Source: Pollenia angustigena (taxonomy: Eukaryota; Arthropoda; Insecta; Diptera; Polleniidae). Taken from it: a stretch of 64,000 nucleotides of DNA. Position numbers and translations under genes: made by a program. The notes below the pieces were generated by a model. That model ran no database searches, was not told the origin of the DNA, and saw only the letters and a program-made list of their open reading frames with translations. The stretch is from the NCBI GenBank assembly GCA_930367215.1, contig OV884059.1, positions 148,054,511 through 148,118,510 of the forward strand, written 5' to 3'. Each line of letters begins with the position of its first letter. Position 1 is the first letter of the stretch. Shown piece after piece: positions 43,819-54,835 of the stretch.

Positions 43819-44549
43819 TAGCATTTGGAAGATTGTTTTATCAAAAATCAACTAACTAAGTCTTCCTCGAGTACTTTTGATGATTAAAAACTGATTAATC
43901 ACTTGCGCGTTTGAAAAAAAGACTCAAAAATGAATCGTTCTTATGCTTAATAAGTAATTTATTGAAAATGCAATAACAAAACATACAGCAATCGAAAATG
44001 GATTATACAGGTGTTTGAAATATGACTCTTTTGAAGTTATTTATGAATAATATTTTGCTCATCTAGATGATGAAAAACTGATTTTAATTTTGTTAGCTAG
44101 CTTTGAAGCAAGCGTTAACTTGAAGTATAATATATAATATAAAAATCCTTTAAATATCTCGTGTATGGCCATAAGGACTAGACGTATAAAAATATGTGCC
44201 CAAACAAATTATAGCAAGAAATCTTTATTTGAATTACCCCTAGTTTATGAAAAAGTACACGAATCTGATGAAGAATTGATAAGCTTAAACGAAAATAACG
44301 AGGAAACTGAACTAGAATTCGAGTTATGTGTGTATGTGAGGTCTTTGTTGATACGGATTTGGATAACTTTATAGTAAATTATGGTTATGAAGAAAAGGAT
44401 AGTAAATTGGAAATATGCAAAGCATATCGTGCATTGCAAATCGTACACGCAGACGAAAGTCATTGAAATCATAATAACCAACGAATGCAAAAAACTAGTA
44501 AAGATGACGATTGCAGCTCTTCTCCCTCAAACTCATCAGCTTTTAATTA
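43819..44549. other. Interval without a recognised gene
   Basis: A 69-codon ORF at 44165-44374 (YEKVHESDEELISLNENNEE) has an acidic composition but no domain I recognise, and I leave it uncalled. No repeats are clear apart from the flanking ones. Confidence 0.35.
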
Positions 44550-44895
44550 AATGTTAAAATACAATTTGGTTTAAGGATTGATGTTTGACTGGTGACGTCA
44601 GCAGTCGTCGATGGCTGCGAGTGTAAGACGGCAAATCCATCTGAGGAGATCGAGTGGTTGCGATCGAAACATGTCATGGTAACCTGCCGGCCAGGGTTCG
44701 AGCCCGAGCCACGTCAAGAATGAAAGATTGTCAATAACAATTTAAATTGATTTTCATGTTGTAAAATTCCTTTCTTCATAAAAATAATTTAATAAAAATT
44801 AAATTTCATGAACTTAAGCCTAATTAAGGATATTAAAAATTTGGATTAAAAACCATAAATAGTTCAACAAAATAACCACAATACTAATTATTTTT
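44550..44895 (+). repeat. tRNA-like repeat, copy 3
   Basis: It shares GGTTTAAGGATTGATGTTTG, the CGTCGATGGCTGCGAGTG block and the B-box-like GGGTTCGAGCCC with 36432 and 36979, with more differences and without their 5' flank. This shows the unit is dispersed, not only duplicated locally. Confidence 0.72.
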
Positions 44896-45134
44896 AATTA
44901 TATTAATTAAAGAAAACGATGCAAAAGGCGTATATTATCTTGTTCCTCAGAGGAACTGTCAAACTCCTCTTTACTTCCAAAAACTATTACGACTAAAACA
45001 ATTTCACCCGCTTTACTACTCGACAAATTGCCTCAACATAATTATACTGCCTTTTAAAAACATAAATACTCCAAAAGATCCTCAAGTTCAAATCGAAAAA
45101 TATTTCTTTTTGTTATCTGTTACAAATATGACGG

Positions 45135-45360
45135 AAAAAATAGTAAAACAAACTCGCGAACGATCAGAAAAAAGTGTCGAAAAAGACTCTTAGACGATCA
45201 TAAATACGACTACAAAATTAGTCGAAAAAGACTCTTAGACGATCAAAAATATGACTAAAAAATGAGTCGAAAAAGACTCGCAAACGATCAGAAATATGAC
45301 TAAAAAATGACTCGAAAAAGACTCGCAAATCGTTAAAAATATGAGTCGAAACTGATCAGA
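45135..45360 (+). repeat. Minisatellite, ~45-bp unit
   Basis: About four copies of GTCGAAAAAGACTCTTAGAC + GATCAAAAATATGACTAAAA with small changes. Similar ACTC/GACGATC wording recurs at 62985-63260. Confidence 0.8.
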
Positions 45361-45519
45361 AAAGCAGGTAATAAAATACTCCTCAAGAAGAGTCCCGGGT
45401 AGGGTACCATTTTCTCCCGAGAAAACAATCATTTATGACCAGAAAATGCTTATTTTAATCGTGCAGAGGAATCATAAATGACTCGAATATGATTAATTTT
45501 TCCATAAAATGCTTGCAGG

Positions 45520-46388
45520 GATCAGACTCCAAAGTTGTGCAAACGTAATTTCTTATACATATGTGAGAACGTTTTATTGTATGTTTTCTTTAATATTTAG
45601 TCTGTTTTCATTCGGCTCATGTCTTATTGACAAGATTGCTACTTTATAGGCGAGAGGGACGAGGGGAAAAGAAACGAGTACACAGATGCATGTACTGTCT
45701 TTACGTTTTGCTTTCTTATTCGTTGTTTAATTTTGTATTTGTTTTCAATATCAAATAAAACAAAATAAAAAAAATGTCGTCAACATGACATGAATCATTT
45801 GAACGCCAATTCATGTTCAAAGAAGAAAAAAGAAGAATCTTGTCAATAAGACATGAGCCGTATGAACTCAGACTTATCTTTCTTAAAAAAGATGATATTT
45901 GATAAAAATTATTCCAAAAAAAATTCTTACATGGTCTTTAATCTATAAAAGAGTTTTATTTTATTTTGATCATTATTCAGTTAAATTAATACGGAAAAAA
46001 TTTCACGTTCAAAATGTCACGTATCGACCCAGATTTTGGCTTAAAAAAAAGAAAATACAGAAGATTTTGAAATCAAACTAAGACATTTTAATGTAACAAT
46101 GCTACGTAAAATTCTGAAAGTAGTTTGACTAAAAAATTGTGCCAGTTTTCGCTGAATTACGCCTTTTTAAACATGGCCAAAAAAACTACTTCTGTTTTTC
46201 ACGTTCGAATCGCTACTTCTTTTGCCAATATCTTTGACCTAGAATCGCGCCCTTCATACACTTAAGCAAAGATAACAGTGCTTTCTTAGTGCTATAATTT
46301 AAGGGTAGAGAAAACGTAAAAATATTTTTTGCTTAAAATATTATTGCATTTTTAATGCGTACGACTGTCACTTTTAATTACCCATATA
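45520..46388 (-). mobile_element. ATGGGYAWTTCC-ended MITE, copy 5, with nested element
   Basis: Complementary blocks in order up to GTACGACTGTCAC and TTACCCAT at the right. It is interrupted by the Harbinger-type MITE at 45600-45873; the flanks rejoin to the family sequence (TTAATATTTA | TCTTTCTTAAAA). Confidence 0.8.
45600..45873. mobile_element. Harbinger-type MITE, GTCTGDGTTCATACGGC family, copy 2
   Basis: Ends GTCTGTTTTCATTCGGC and GCCGTATGAACTCAGAC, with TTA at both sides (45597-45599, 45874-45876). The empty site is visible in copies 2 and 3 of the surrounding family. Confidence 0.92.
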
Positions 46389-46498
46389 ACTTTGGATTTT
46401 TTGAAACTTTTCACGGACATTCCATCCTCTATCCGATATGCTTCTTCAAATAATTTCCTCTAGAGAAACGCATGAACTATTTTGTTAAAATATACGGG

Positions 46499-46864
46499 CG
46501 TGTTCTAGAAATCGAAATGAAGTGGATTTCAAATAAAGCTAATTTTAAAAACGACCCTGTAATGAAAGTTCCTAAAAATATTTCATTTTATCTACTTCAT
46601 TCTTTAAGTCTGGGTTCACACTATGAAAGTTTTATTTCAGAAAGTCTGAGTTTATTGGTGAGAGGGGAAGCGAAGATGCTGTTCCTTTTTCCCTCTCACC
46701 CATAAACTCTGACTTTATGAAAGAAAACTTTCATAGTGTGATCCCAGACTAAGTATCTTGCAAGAACAACACTTAAAATCGCGAAAAACTACGTCAGTTC
46801 GTAAATAATTGAAATTAAATTAAAGTTCGATTTCAATCTCACTTCATTTCGATTTCTAGAACAT
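46499..46864. mobile_element. MITE with TGTTCTAGAAATCGAAATGA arms
   Basis: Left TGTTCTAGAAATCGAAATGA (46501) is exactly complemented at the right edge (46861). It contains a second short MITE (46608-46749). The TSD is not clear. A 77-codon ORF across both is coincidental. Confidence 0.75.
46608..46749. mobile_element. 142-bp Harbinger-type MITE, GTCTGGGTTCACACTATGAA, copy 1
   Basis: Left GTCTGGGTTCACACTATGAA and right complement of GTCTGGGATCACACTATGAA, flanked by TAA on both sides. A second, 123-bp copy at 59152 has TTT at both sides. Confidence 0.88.
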
Positions 46865-48935
46865 ACCAGTGCTGGCAAAAACCCGGGTTTTTAAAAAAAA
46901 AACCCAACCCAGTGGGTTTTTTCATGGGTTTTGTTGTTTTATGTGTAATGCTATAATAAAAATATAAGCAATGTTGCCAACTCAGCTATTTTCGGTATAA
47001 ATTTAGCAAGAAAATCTTCAATATTTTTTTTTTTGGCATCATCATCAAATGCATGGATGGTTAAAAGAAAAGCTAGGCTTAAATAAGTCCTTACATATGT
47101 ATATGCATCAACTGCCAAGTGATTACTTTTTGAACTTTTATGCCCAAATAAGATCAGAACATATAAATGAATCTGACAATGACATTCATAGAATTTTAAA
47201 TAACGTTTGAATATCCAACAAATGTTACTCAAAGTTCAAAGAGATCTAAATGCTGTACAAAGTGACTCCGCTACAATTGCATCTGCCATTGATGTAATTT
47301 GTTGAACAATGATATACAACTGTCAAAACGGAATTTTGTTGAAACGCGTACTTACTCCAACTCATTATTTGGCGAATGTGATGCATCCCAAAATTGTACA
47401 TAAGTATGTATACAAATTAGTTTGTCAAGAAAACGTAGATAGCAGAAGAATGGATAAGTCAAAAGCACCTCTCATTTCTTGCACCCTGTTTGGCATTTAA
47501 AATTTAAGTTGCAGAATATTTTTCACAATTACGGTATTCAGTTCAGATTTTATTTGATTGAAAAAATAGAAAAAGCACACAAGGAAAAGTATTTACACTA
47601 AAAGCTGCAATTTAAACAGCATAAACCAAGTGTAAACAATCAGGTTTAAAAGTTGCAACATTGCAGTTTTCATATTTTTAAACTATTTCCATTAAAGACG
47701 TAATAATAAGATGACAGGCTTTATTTGACACGACAAATATGTCCAAAATTACACTTTTAAATTATAATAAAGACATCCAACTTGAGTGCAATTTTCCATT
47801 TTCCTTTTTTTGCAATCAAAAAAATCAAAACTGAACAACAATGGTCAAAATTTAAAATTTTTACCAGCAAACTTTTACAATTTTTTCGCTTCAGTAATAA
47901 ATTTCCCTGCTAGTTCAGCATCAATAGAAAACATTTTTTCCCCCTTATTGTTTAATATAGAATAACCATAGAAATCGTGTTGGATATGAAAAAGCATTAG
48001 CTCTTGTTAAAATCTACCGACGTTTAAAATCTGAGCCACTTTTTATGTATAGGATTTTAACTTCAATTTCAGCCTTTTCAAAATAAAATTCGGGTTTTTA
48101 AAAAACAAATTCAGAATTTTCGTAATTCAATTGAGTATTTTACAAATCTTATTCCGCATTTGTCAAATCAAATTCATTTTAAAAAGCCTGATTTTGATTT
48201 TTTAAAGGAATTAGTAGTGTCCGACCGAACGTTCGGGTGATGTTCGGTCGAAGTTCGGTGTTCGGCGAAATTTTTACCGAGCTTTACCGAACACCGAACT
48301 TTATTATGAAATAACATATCGTCAGCTCAGAATTGGTTTGACCTACCGACCATTTAAAAAAAAATTGAGTTAGGTATGGGATATATATATTTTGAATACC
48401 CCCTTTTTGAATCCAAAACCAGTTTAGCGAAATTTTTTGTGGTTTCTGAGAGAATGCTTTATCATTCATTTTGCTGCATATCAATTGTTTCAAAATTTTT
48501 TAAGTTTTGTTTTGCTCTACAAGCCACTGTTTGGCGATTGCAGCAAATTCTTCATACAAAAACGTACAAAATAAATTTTACTGTTGCTTTGCTGCATTGC
48601 CGTAAGAAAAAAAAGTAGTTAAAGCAAAAGCAAAGTAAAATGACAACAAGAAAATAAATTTGTGAAAAATAGTTTTATAATGGACCCAACCAAGTGTACG
48701 GTTTGCTATTATTTGTGTTTTAAGCCTACCTAAGGGAAATGCTTCAAAATGTTACTACAAACGAAAATTAAATATGTTTAATCTTACAGCAACCATTATT
48801 ATGTCATATATCCCAACTTTTACTTATTGTGCCTTTTTGACGGAAGCTCATAGTGGTCGGAGTGGTAACAATATTGCTAGTGCTTAAATTAAAATTTTAA
48901 ATGAATTAATAAATGATTATCCACTTATTAAAACT
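46865..48935. other. Interval without a recognised gene; possible element edge
   Basis: CAGTGCTGGCAAAAACCCGG (46869) with nearby AACCCAACCCAGTGGG faces a similar CCCGGGTGGGTTTTT...CCCAGTGGGCAG block at 49950-49985. The two may bound one ~3.1-kb element holding the transposon-like pseudogene at 48936, but I found no TSD. The region 48215-48305 contains a TTCGGTxxxCGAAC-rich short inverted cluster. Confidence 0.4.
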
Positions 48936-49547
48936 TTGACATTATGGAGCGATTCTTGCGTATCTCAAAATAAAAATCAAATTAACGCAACCGCAATCAA
49001 AATGTTCTTTAATAAAAATAATATTGATGCCGTAATACAAAAGTCTTCAGAACCAGAACATGCTTTAATTCAAGAAGTGGACTGTGCCCATGGTGTTATT
49101 GACCGGTACTTAAAGAATATTGAAATTCATAGTCCTCTTCATTTACTAAATTTGCTTAAAACAATGCCAAATAATAAAACAAAACTTAAAGTTATGGAAA
49201 TGCTTCCGGAAATTTTTCGCACATACTCGTTGGAAGCAAATAAAATGGACTTTCGAAAAGTCCCTTTTGCTAAAATTAAAGTACTTCTTTACAGTTAAAA
49301 TAATGATTTATGCATATATTATAAAACTTCAACCAGAGAGGAAAAATATAAAAATGCAATTTTGGTTAAGTCTGCATCAAAAAATTGTTTGAAAACTCCT
49401 GAGAATATGTTGACGAATGTTTTGAAAATATCGAAACCATCATTTATTTCCAGCGATAAAAATAGAGACATAAAAGACTTGCTTATATTTCTTCCACGTG
49501 TTGATAAAGCTTATTATAAAAATTTACTCAATATTAACTTTGATTAA
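48936..49547 (+). pseudogene. Transposon-type protein fragment with WSDSCVSQNKNQ block
   Basis: One reading frame spans this interval with stop codons after KVLLYS (49298). The start reads LWSDSCVSQNKNQINATA, then HALIQEVDCAHGVIDRYLK, HSPLHLLNLLKTM, and the C-terminal DLLIFLPRVDKAYYKNLL. The D/SCxxQN(K/R)N block followed by an HxxIQExD block resembles a group of insect transposon-encoded proteins (DUF7869-like) in which this is a nuclease-type core. I cannot name the superfamily. The N-terminal part is absent or unreadable upstream, and the frame is broken, so it is a remnant. Confidence 0.55.
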
Positions 49548-50599
49548 GTTTTAAATTTTCTTTTTACTTTTGCATTATTTAAGTTGTTTAATTTGTGGCT
49601 TTTTATGTAACTTTTCATAACAGTAGAACTGTTTTTTCTGTTTTTGTAAAGTAAAATCAAATAAAAAAACTATAAAAAAAAAATTAATCTCAACAACAAG
49701 TTGCTCAATACACAGCAATAAGTATACGTATGCAGCACAAAAAGCCACTTTTTTTTTATTTTAGAAAAGTGGCGTATGCGGCACAAACCATATTTTTAAT
49801 TTTCAAAAAAATACTATTAAATTCTAACTTTATTATAATCATTTTCTTTTATTTTTCTGTAAAAAAAAATTTAAAAATTATACCATCTTTGTATAAATGA
49901 ATATAAAGAAGAACCCCACTTGGGTTTTAAAACAAAATACCCATTAAAACCCGGGTGGGTTTTTCTTGGTTACCCAGTGGGCAGCATATTTTTTCAAATA
50001 TGGTAGAAAGGAAAAAAACACCCAAACTTTACTATACCGATGTACTTATATCTTATAAAAATTTCTAAAAGCAAAAAATAATAGTTTTAACTCACTTTCT
50101 CATTGATTCATTTTTAGTAACAGCAATGGACAATTTTTAATATTCTGCCGATTAAATACAGATACTAGCAACCCTGGAATTATGATTAAAATTAATGTTC
50201 CAATAACAATGAAGAAGATCCATGACGAAAGAACAAATTTGTAATTCGATAAGCGGTATATTTTTGTGTTTGTTTTGGATGTTATTCTAATGTCACGTAC
50301 GTTTTGCGAAAACATCATTTATCTTTGTCATTTGAAATTGGTCAGTCTTAGGTATTTCAAAAAAAAAATTCAAAGCAAGATATTTGCTGCAAAAAAATAT
50401 TGATCGGAATTTTTTTTTAAATTGGTATAATAAAAATTTTATAAGCTTTTTAAGCTCGTCACGTACGATATTGTAAGTAGTAAAATGCAACTAAATGCAT
50501 CATCTTATTATGTTGGTATTTAGTTTAAATTTGATCAAACCCTTTTTATTACAATCAAAATCATCTTACAAAACTTTTTTGGAATCGGTCCATATTTGA
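49548..50599. other. Spacer with TGTCACGTACG motifs
   Basis: TCACGTACG occurs at 50293 and 50458 in direct orientation, as at 54838, 55855 and 56015. No gene or element edge can be fixed. Confidence 0.35.
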
Positions 50600-51040
50600 C
50601 CACAGCTCTCATACAAGTGCTACTCCCGAAAATAGCTTTAAGTGCAATAACTTAATTATAATGTTGGTATTAGCATAAAAATTTCCGACAATGACTTTTA
50701 CGATAGGTACTATGTAATGACAAAATGTTGTGCGGGTAGGTCCAAAATTAACCATAGGTCCCATATAAACCCCCTTTCTTAAATCGGCTAAGGGCAAACA
50801 AATCTCATATTGATGGTGATAACTAAATAATATTCGGCACAAATAATTTTTATATAATTCTTAACCTCATAGCATAATTCTGTTCTGGCGATCTTGATTG
50901 GCTACGGGCCCCAGTAAGAGACACTCACAAAAAAATTTTTTTTTAAATATTTTTTATATAAAATACCTATAGTGTAGGATATCATATGGTCGGGCTTGAC
51001 CGACTATACTTTCTTACTTGTTTGTTTTAAGTTTTTATAT
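50600..51040 (-). repeat. Interspersed repeat starting AAACAAGTAAGAAAGTATAG, copy 2
   Basis: In reverse complement it begins AAACAAGTAAGAAAGTATAG, GTCGGTCAAGCCCGAC, ATGATATCCTACACTATAGG and runs into units with TTTATATGGGACCTATGGTT. The start matches 26237; the interior instead resembles the ~125-bp units at 15.8-16.2 kb. The jockey LINE starts directly after it. Confidence 0.65.
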
Positions 51041-51052
51041 ACATATATTCTT

Positions 51053-52900
51053 CAGATGTCGAGCGGCTCTTGACTGAAAAAAGGAGAGTTCGAAGAGAGT
51101 GGCAACTTTGCAGATCCCCGCAACTTAAGATTTTATTAAAAGAGTGCACAAAAAGGCTAAGAAAGTTACTGCAGAATCAGAAAACGGCTTCTCTAGAAAA
51201 ATATCTTAAGGAACTTGATGCAACTCCACAATCTGACTATATGACCAGTTATATCTAAGCCACCATTAAGAAACTTGAATGATAGTTGGGCAAGAAACGA
51301 TATTGAAAAAGGAAATCTGTTTGTTAGTCACTTGAAAAACGTATTTACACCAAATATATCTCACAATATTGCGGTCGAGTTACCACCTGTTGCTGCTAGA
51401 GCAGCTATTCCCCTCAGATTTGAGATAAGAGAAATCGAAAAGGCTATTTGTGACTTAAACACTAAGAAGTCACCTGGTATTGATAAAATCAGTAATAAAA
51501 TGCTTTTGGAGCTACCTCGCATAGCAAAGAAAATTATTCTTTTTATTTTTAATGCTATTTTACGCCTTGAATACTATCCTCAAAAATGGAAGGTTTCCCT
51601 AGTTACCATGATACCAAAGCCAGGGAAAGATCATACAAAAGTTGAGTCTTATAGGCCAATTAGCTTATTATCAAATATGTCAAAGCTGTTTGAGAAATTA
51701 TTAGTTTCAAAATTAACACCGATTTTAAGTGAAAATAGATGTATTCCAAACCATCAGTTCGGATTTAGAAGAAAACACAGCACAATCGAACAGACTCATC
51801 GAATAGTAAATGTCATAAGAAAAGCATTTGAAGAAAAGAAATATTGCTCAGCACTCTTCATCGATGTTTCGCAAGCTTTTGATAAAGTCTGGCATGAAGG
51901 CTTATTACATAAATTGAAGCAAAATTTACCACCTAACACACACAAGCTGCTAAAAAGCTACTTAGTCGGTCGTCAATTTATTATTAAAGAAGGAAATTTC
52001 TTAAGTTCACCTCAGCCCATTGCCGCTGGAGTCCCACAAGGCAGCATCCTGGGCCCCCTATTATACTTAATTTATACTTCGGACATGCCAACAAGCAACT
52101 ACACACAAACTTCAACATTTGCAGACGATACAGCTTTTCTAAGCGTCCAAGAAAATCGTTATGAAGCATCGCGTTACTTACAGCATCATATATTTCAACT
52201 TGAAATATGGTTAAGACAATGGAGGATAATGGTCAATGAGCAAAAATGCGTACATATAACATTCACTTTGCGCCTGGAATCTTGCCCCCCCTATTACAAT
52301 CAATAATCAAATAATTCCTCAACATTCGCATGTAAAATATCTCGGTATACATCTGGATCGGCGATTAACGTGGAAATGCCATATAGAGGCAAAATGAACT
52401 CAAATGAAACTAAAAGCCATTCAAATTCATTGGCTTATTGGAAGAAATTCTGTCCTTAGTCTCGATTGCAAGCTTCTACGTAAATCTCTATCTTAAAGCC
52501 TATCTGGTGCTACGGTATTCAACTATGGGGCACTGCCTCGGCCTCTAATATCGACAAAATTCAAAGGCGCCAAAATAAACTTCTTCGAATAATCACAGCA
52601 GCTCCCTGGTATGTTAAAAACTCAAACATTCATAAGGATCTCAATGTGCCATTAGTTAAAACTATGATAACAAAATATGCAATAAAATATTTAAAAAGGC
52701 TTGAACAACACCTAAATCCACTAGTTCGAAATATTTTAAATCATGGCGGCCACACTCGCTTAAGAAGAAGAGACACTGCAGCACTTACCCAATTAGATGA
52801 GCGATAAACATAAGTTTATTTATGAGCGAAATATATAAGCGAACAGAACCCGTGATGAAGAAAATTTTGTCTAGCACTGGCAGGACATAAAATAACGTAT
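51053..52900 (+). mobile_element. Jockey-clade LINE, 5'-truncated
   Basis: Only the distal part of ORF2 is present: linker, complete RT core and C-terminus. Frameshifts occur near 51245 and in a C-run near 52290, with stops after 52400. There is no endonuclease, ORF1 or clear poly-A tail. It starts beside the repeat at 50600-51040 and ends shortly before the hAT-type element at 52937. Confidence 0.9.
51275..52306 (+). CDS. Jockey-type reverse transcriptase core (open 343-codon segment)
   Basis: The segment keeps every RT block of a jockey-type LINE: SPGIDKISNKML (residue 66 on), SYRPISLLSNMSKLFEKLL (125-143), FGFRRKHST (162-170), FIDVSQAFDKVW with catalytic D197, AGVPQGSILGPLL (251-263) and TFADDTAFLS with the catalytic D284-D285 pair. 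The reading frame is a fragment of a larger ORF2, not a gene with its own start: the first Met follows a frameshift near 51245, and the end follows another in a C-run near 52290, after which YLGIHLDRRLTW continues in another frame. The open RT core suggests recent insertion, but lacking endonuclease and 5' sequence the copy is defective. Confidence 0.88.
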   Translation: MNDSWARNDIEKGNLFVSHLKNVFTPNISHNIAVELPPVAARAAIPLRFEIREIEKAICDLNTKKSPGIDKISNKMLLELPRIAKKIILFIFNAILRLEYYPQKWKVSLVTMIPKPGKDHTKVESYRPISLLSNMSKLFEKLLVSKLTPILSENRCIPNHQFGFRRKHSTIEQTHRIVNVIRKAFEEKKYCSALFIDVSQAFDKVWHEGLLHKLKQNLPPNTHKLLKSYLVGRQFIIKEGNFLSSPQPIAAGVPQGSILGPLLYLIYTSDMPTSNYTQTSTFADDTAFLSVQENRYEASRYLQHHIFQLEIWLRQWRIMVNEQKCVHITFTLRLESCPPYYNQ

Positions 52901-52936
52901 TAGGTTAAGATTTGATTAATTATTGTTAGTTCATAT

Positions 52937-54123
52937 TAGGGTTTTTTCCCGGGATTTCCCGTCCCGGGAATTCCCGGGAATTTCACTTATTATATTTCCC
53001 GTTTTCCCGGGATTTTTGTTGCGGGATCCCGGGAAATAAAAAGTTCTTCATAGTTTCAGAAAACAGCTATTTTTACACTGAAATTTAGTTTTCTTTTCTC
53101 TAAAAATTAGCATCTGTGGATGGGTTGTCGATTTGATCAATTATAAGAAATGTGTACAAACGTAAATCAATGTCTCCTGCGGCAATAAATCTATTAAAAG
53201 CAGAATGGGCAGTGCAACAGTTGATAAATAATAAATTTAGTGAAGTGATGAATTGATAAAGAACATAAATTCAAAATAAGATGCAGGCAGTAAATTCTCA
53301 TTGACCATGGACAAGTCTTAAAAATAGGATATACATAAACATATCGCTCCGTTATTGCAACATAGTCATATCTACAAAAAAAAAATCGAGCTTGGTAATA
53401 TATCCGGGAAGTGCGGGGAAACCGAAATAAAAAAAATAATGAAACTCGTGTAAGTTACTAAAACATACAATTTGAAAAACACATTGTCCTAAAGATTACA
53501 GATGGACCTAATGAAAAGAAATAGTTTGTAAGAAGTAGTCCGGATGATGCTGTTTTTTGCATCAACCTTGACATCAGAAGCATGCAACAACGGTGCACTT
53601 TTAATTATTTGTCCAACCTCGGTAAAAAAGTAAACGAAATTTTTCGGAAACTTGGTAATCAGTAAACAAAATCAGAAATATACTCTTTGGCGACTCACTA
53701 AACGCTTTGAGTGTGTCAGAAAGTAATTTCCTACGCCGTTAAAAAATGTTAATATATTTATTAAAATATTTTATATATTTTATGATTTTACTTTTTGATC
53801 TCATATCTTGAGTACCTCAATTGTTATGTTTATTTTATCTTGAACTAGATCATCATAATACGGAATTTACTTATAATAGCCAAAGGTAATAATAATTCAA
53901 GTTCCGCTTTCAATCTTCAATTAATTTTTGTAGTATTTAAGCATTTATTTTACTTACTTTGTAAACAAGTTCCCTCACGTTTGTTTATAAAAGTTTTTTT
54001 CATTAATAAAACCAAGTTTACTTTGTATTATTTGTATGGAGCGGGATCCCGGGATCCCGGGAAATTTAAAAATTTTTCCCGCTTTCCCGGGAATCGAAAA
54101 ACTCCGGGAAAAAAAAAACTCTA
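52937..54123. mobile_element. hAT-type non-autonomous element, TAGRGTTTTTT ends, CCCGGGA-rich
   Basis: Ends TAGGGTTTTTTCCCGGG and complement of TAGAGTTTTTTTTTTCCCGG, with a perfect 8-bp TSD GTTCATAT (52929-52936, 54124-54131). Subterminal regions hold at least eight CCCGGGA/TCCCGGG palindromes within ~100 bp at the left and ~90 bp at the right, probably transposase-binding sites. Non-coding. Confidence 0.9.
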
Positions 54124-54196
54124 GTTCATATTTAATATATGAAGATTCAATAAAAATAATGACAAAAAAAAAAAAAAAAAAAAATATACATACATA

Positions 54197-54779
54197 TCGC
54201 ACCTGTTCATCAAAAGTAACACAACTCAAAAAATTCTATTTTCCACTTTTTTGAAGGAAACAGTGTATGATTACCATATCTAACGACTGTAAAATTTTTG
54301 GTATTCTATTTGTAATATTTCATGAGAGAAATGCCTTTATGTCTTTCTTTGCGTACTCATATTGTTTGTTTTGATTCAATTAAAGAGTTGTAATTTTAGT
54401 TGCGTTGAAGTGTTCAAGGGTTATGGTGCTCAAATGAATCAGCGAAACTGTATTAATTCGAGTTGTGATTGTTTTCATGTTAAAAATCTGTTTATCAATA
54501 GCTGTTGATTTTGGGTTGTGATAAGCATAACTTGAAATAATATTGACATGTAGATCAAAAAATTTCATGAAAACTGTATTAAATCAAAAATCCGTAATAA
54601 TTTCGGAAAAAGGAAGAAGAGAAATAAATTTTGTGATTTTATTGAAATATTAGTGAGTTTCCTTTATAACATTATATTTGTTTATAACAATAATTCCATC
54701 ATATTGGCGGAATTAGTTTTTTGCCTCTACTGAAAACTTGTAAATTTTGAGTTGTGTTACTTTTGATGAACAGGTGCGA
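54197..54779. mobile_element. TA-flanked MITE with TCGCACCTGTTCATCAAAAG arms
   Basis: Both ends carry a perfect ~35-bp inverted repeat starting TCGCACCTGTTCATCAAAAG and running to ACTCAAAA, with TA on both sides. 583 bp, non-coding, Tc1/mariner-type by TSD. The near-perfect TIRs suggest a young copy. Confidence 0.88.
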
Positions 54780-54835
54780 TATATTTTCAAAAAAATATAT
54801 ATTTCATGCCATGTAAATACAATAAGAGAAAAATC

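Noticed and set aside
54036..54254. ORF encoding GIPGNLKIFPAFPGI-type repeats
   Set aside because: Translation of the CCCGGGA palindromes in the end of a hAT-type element.
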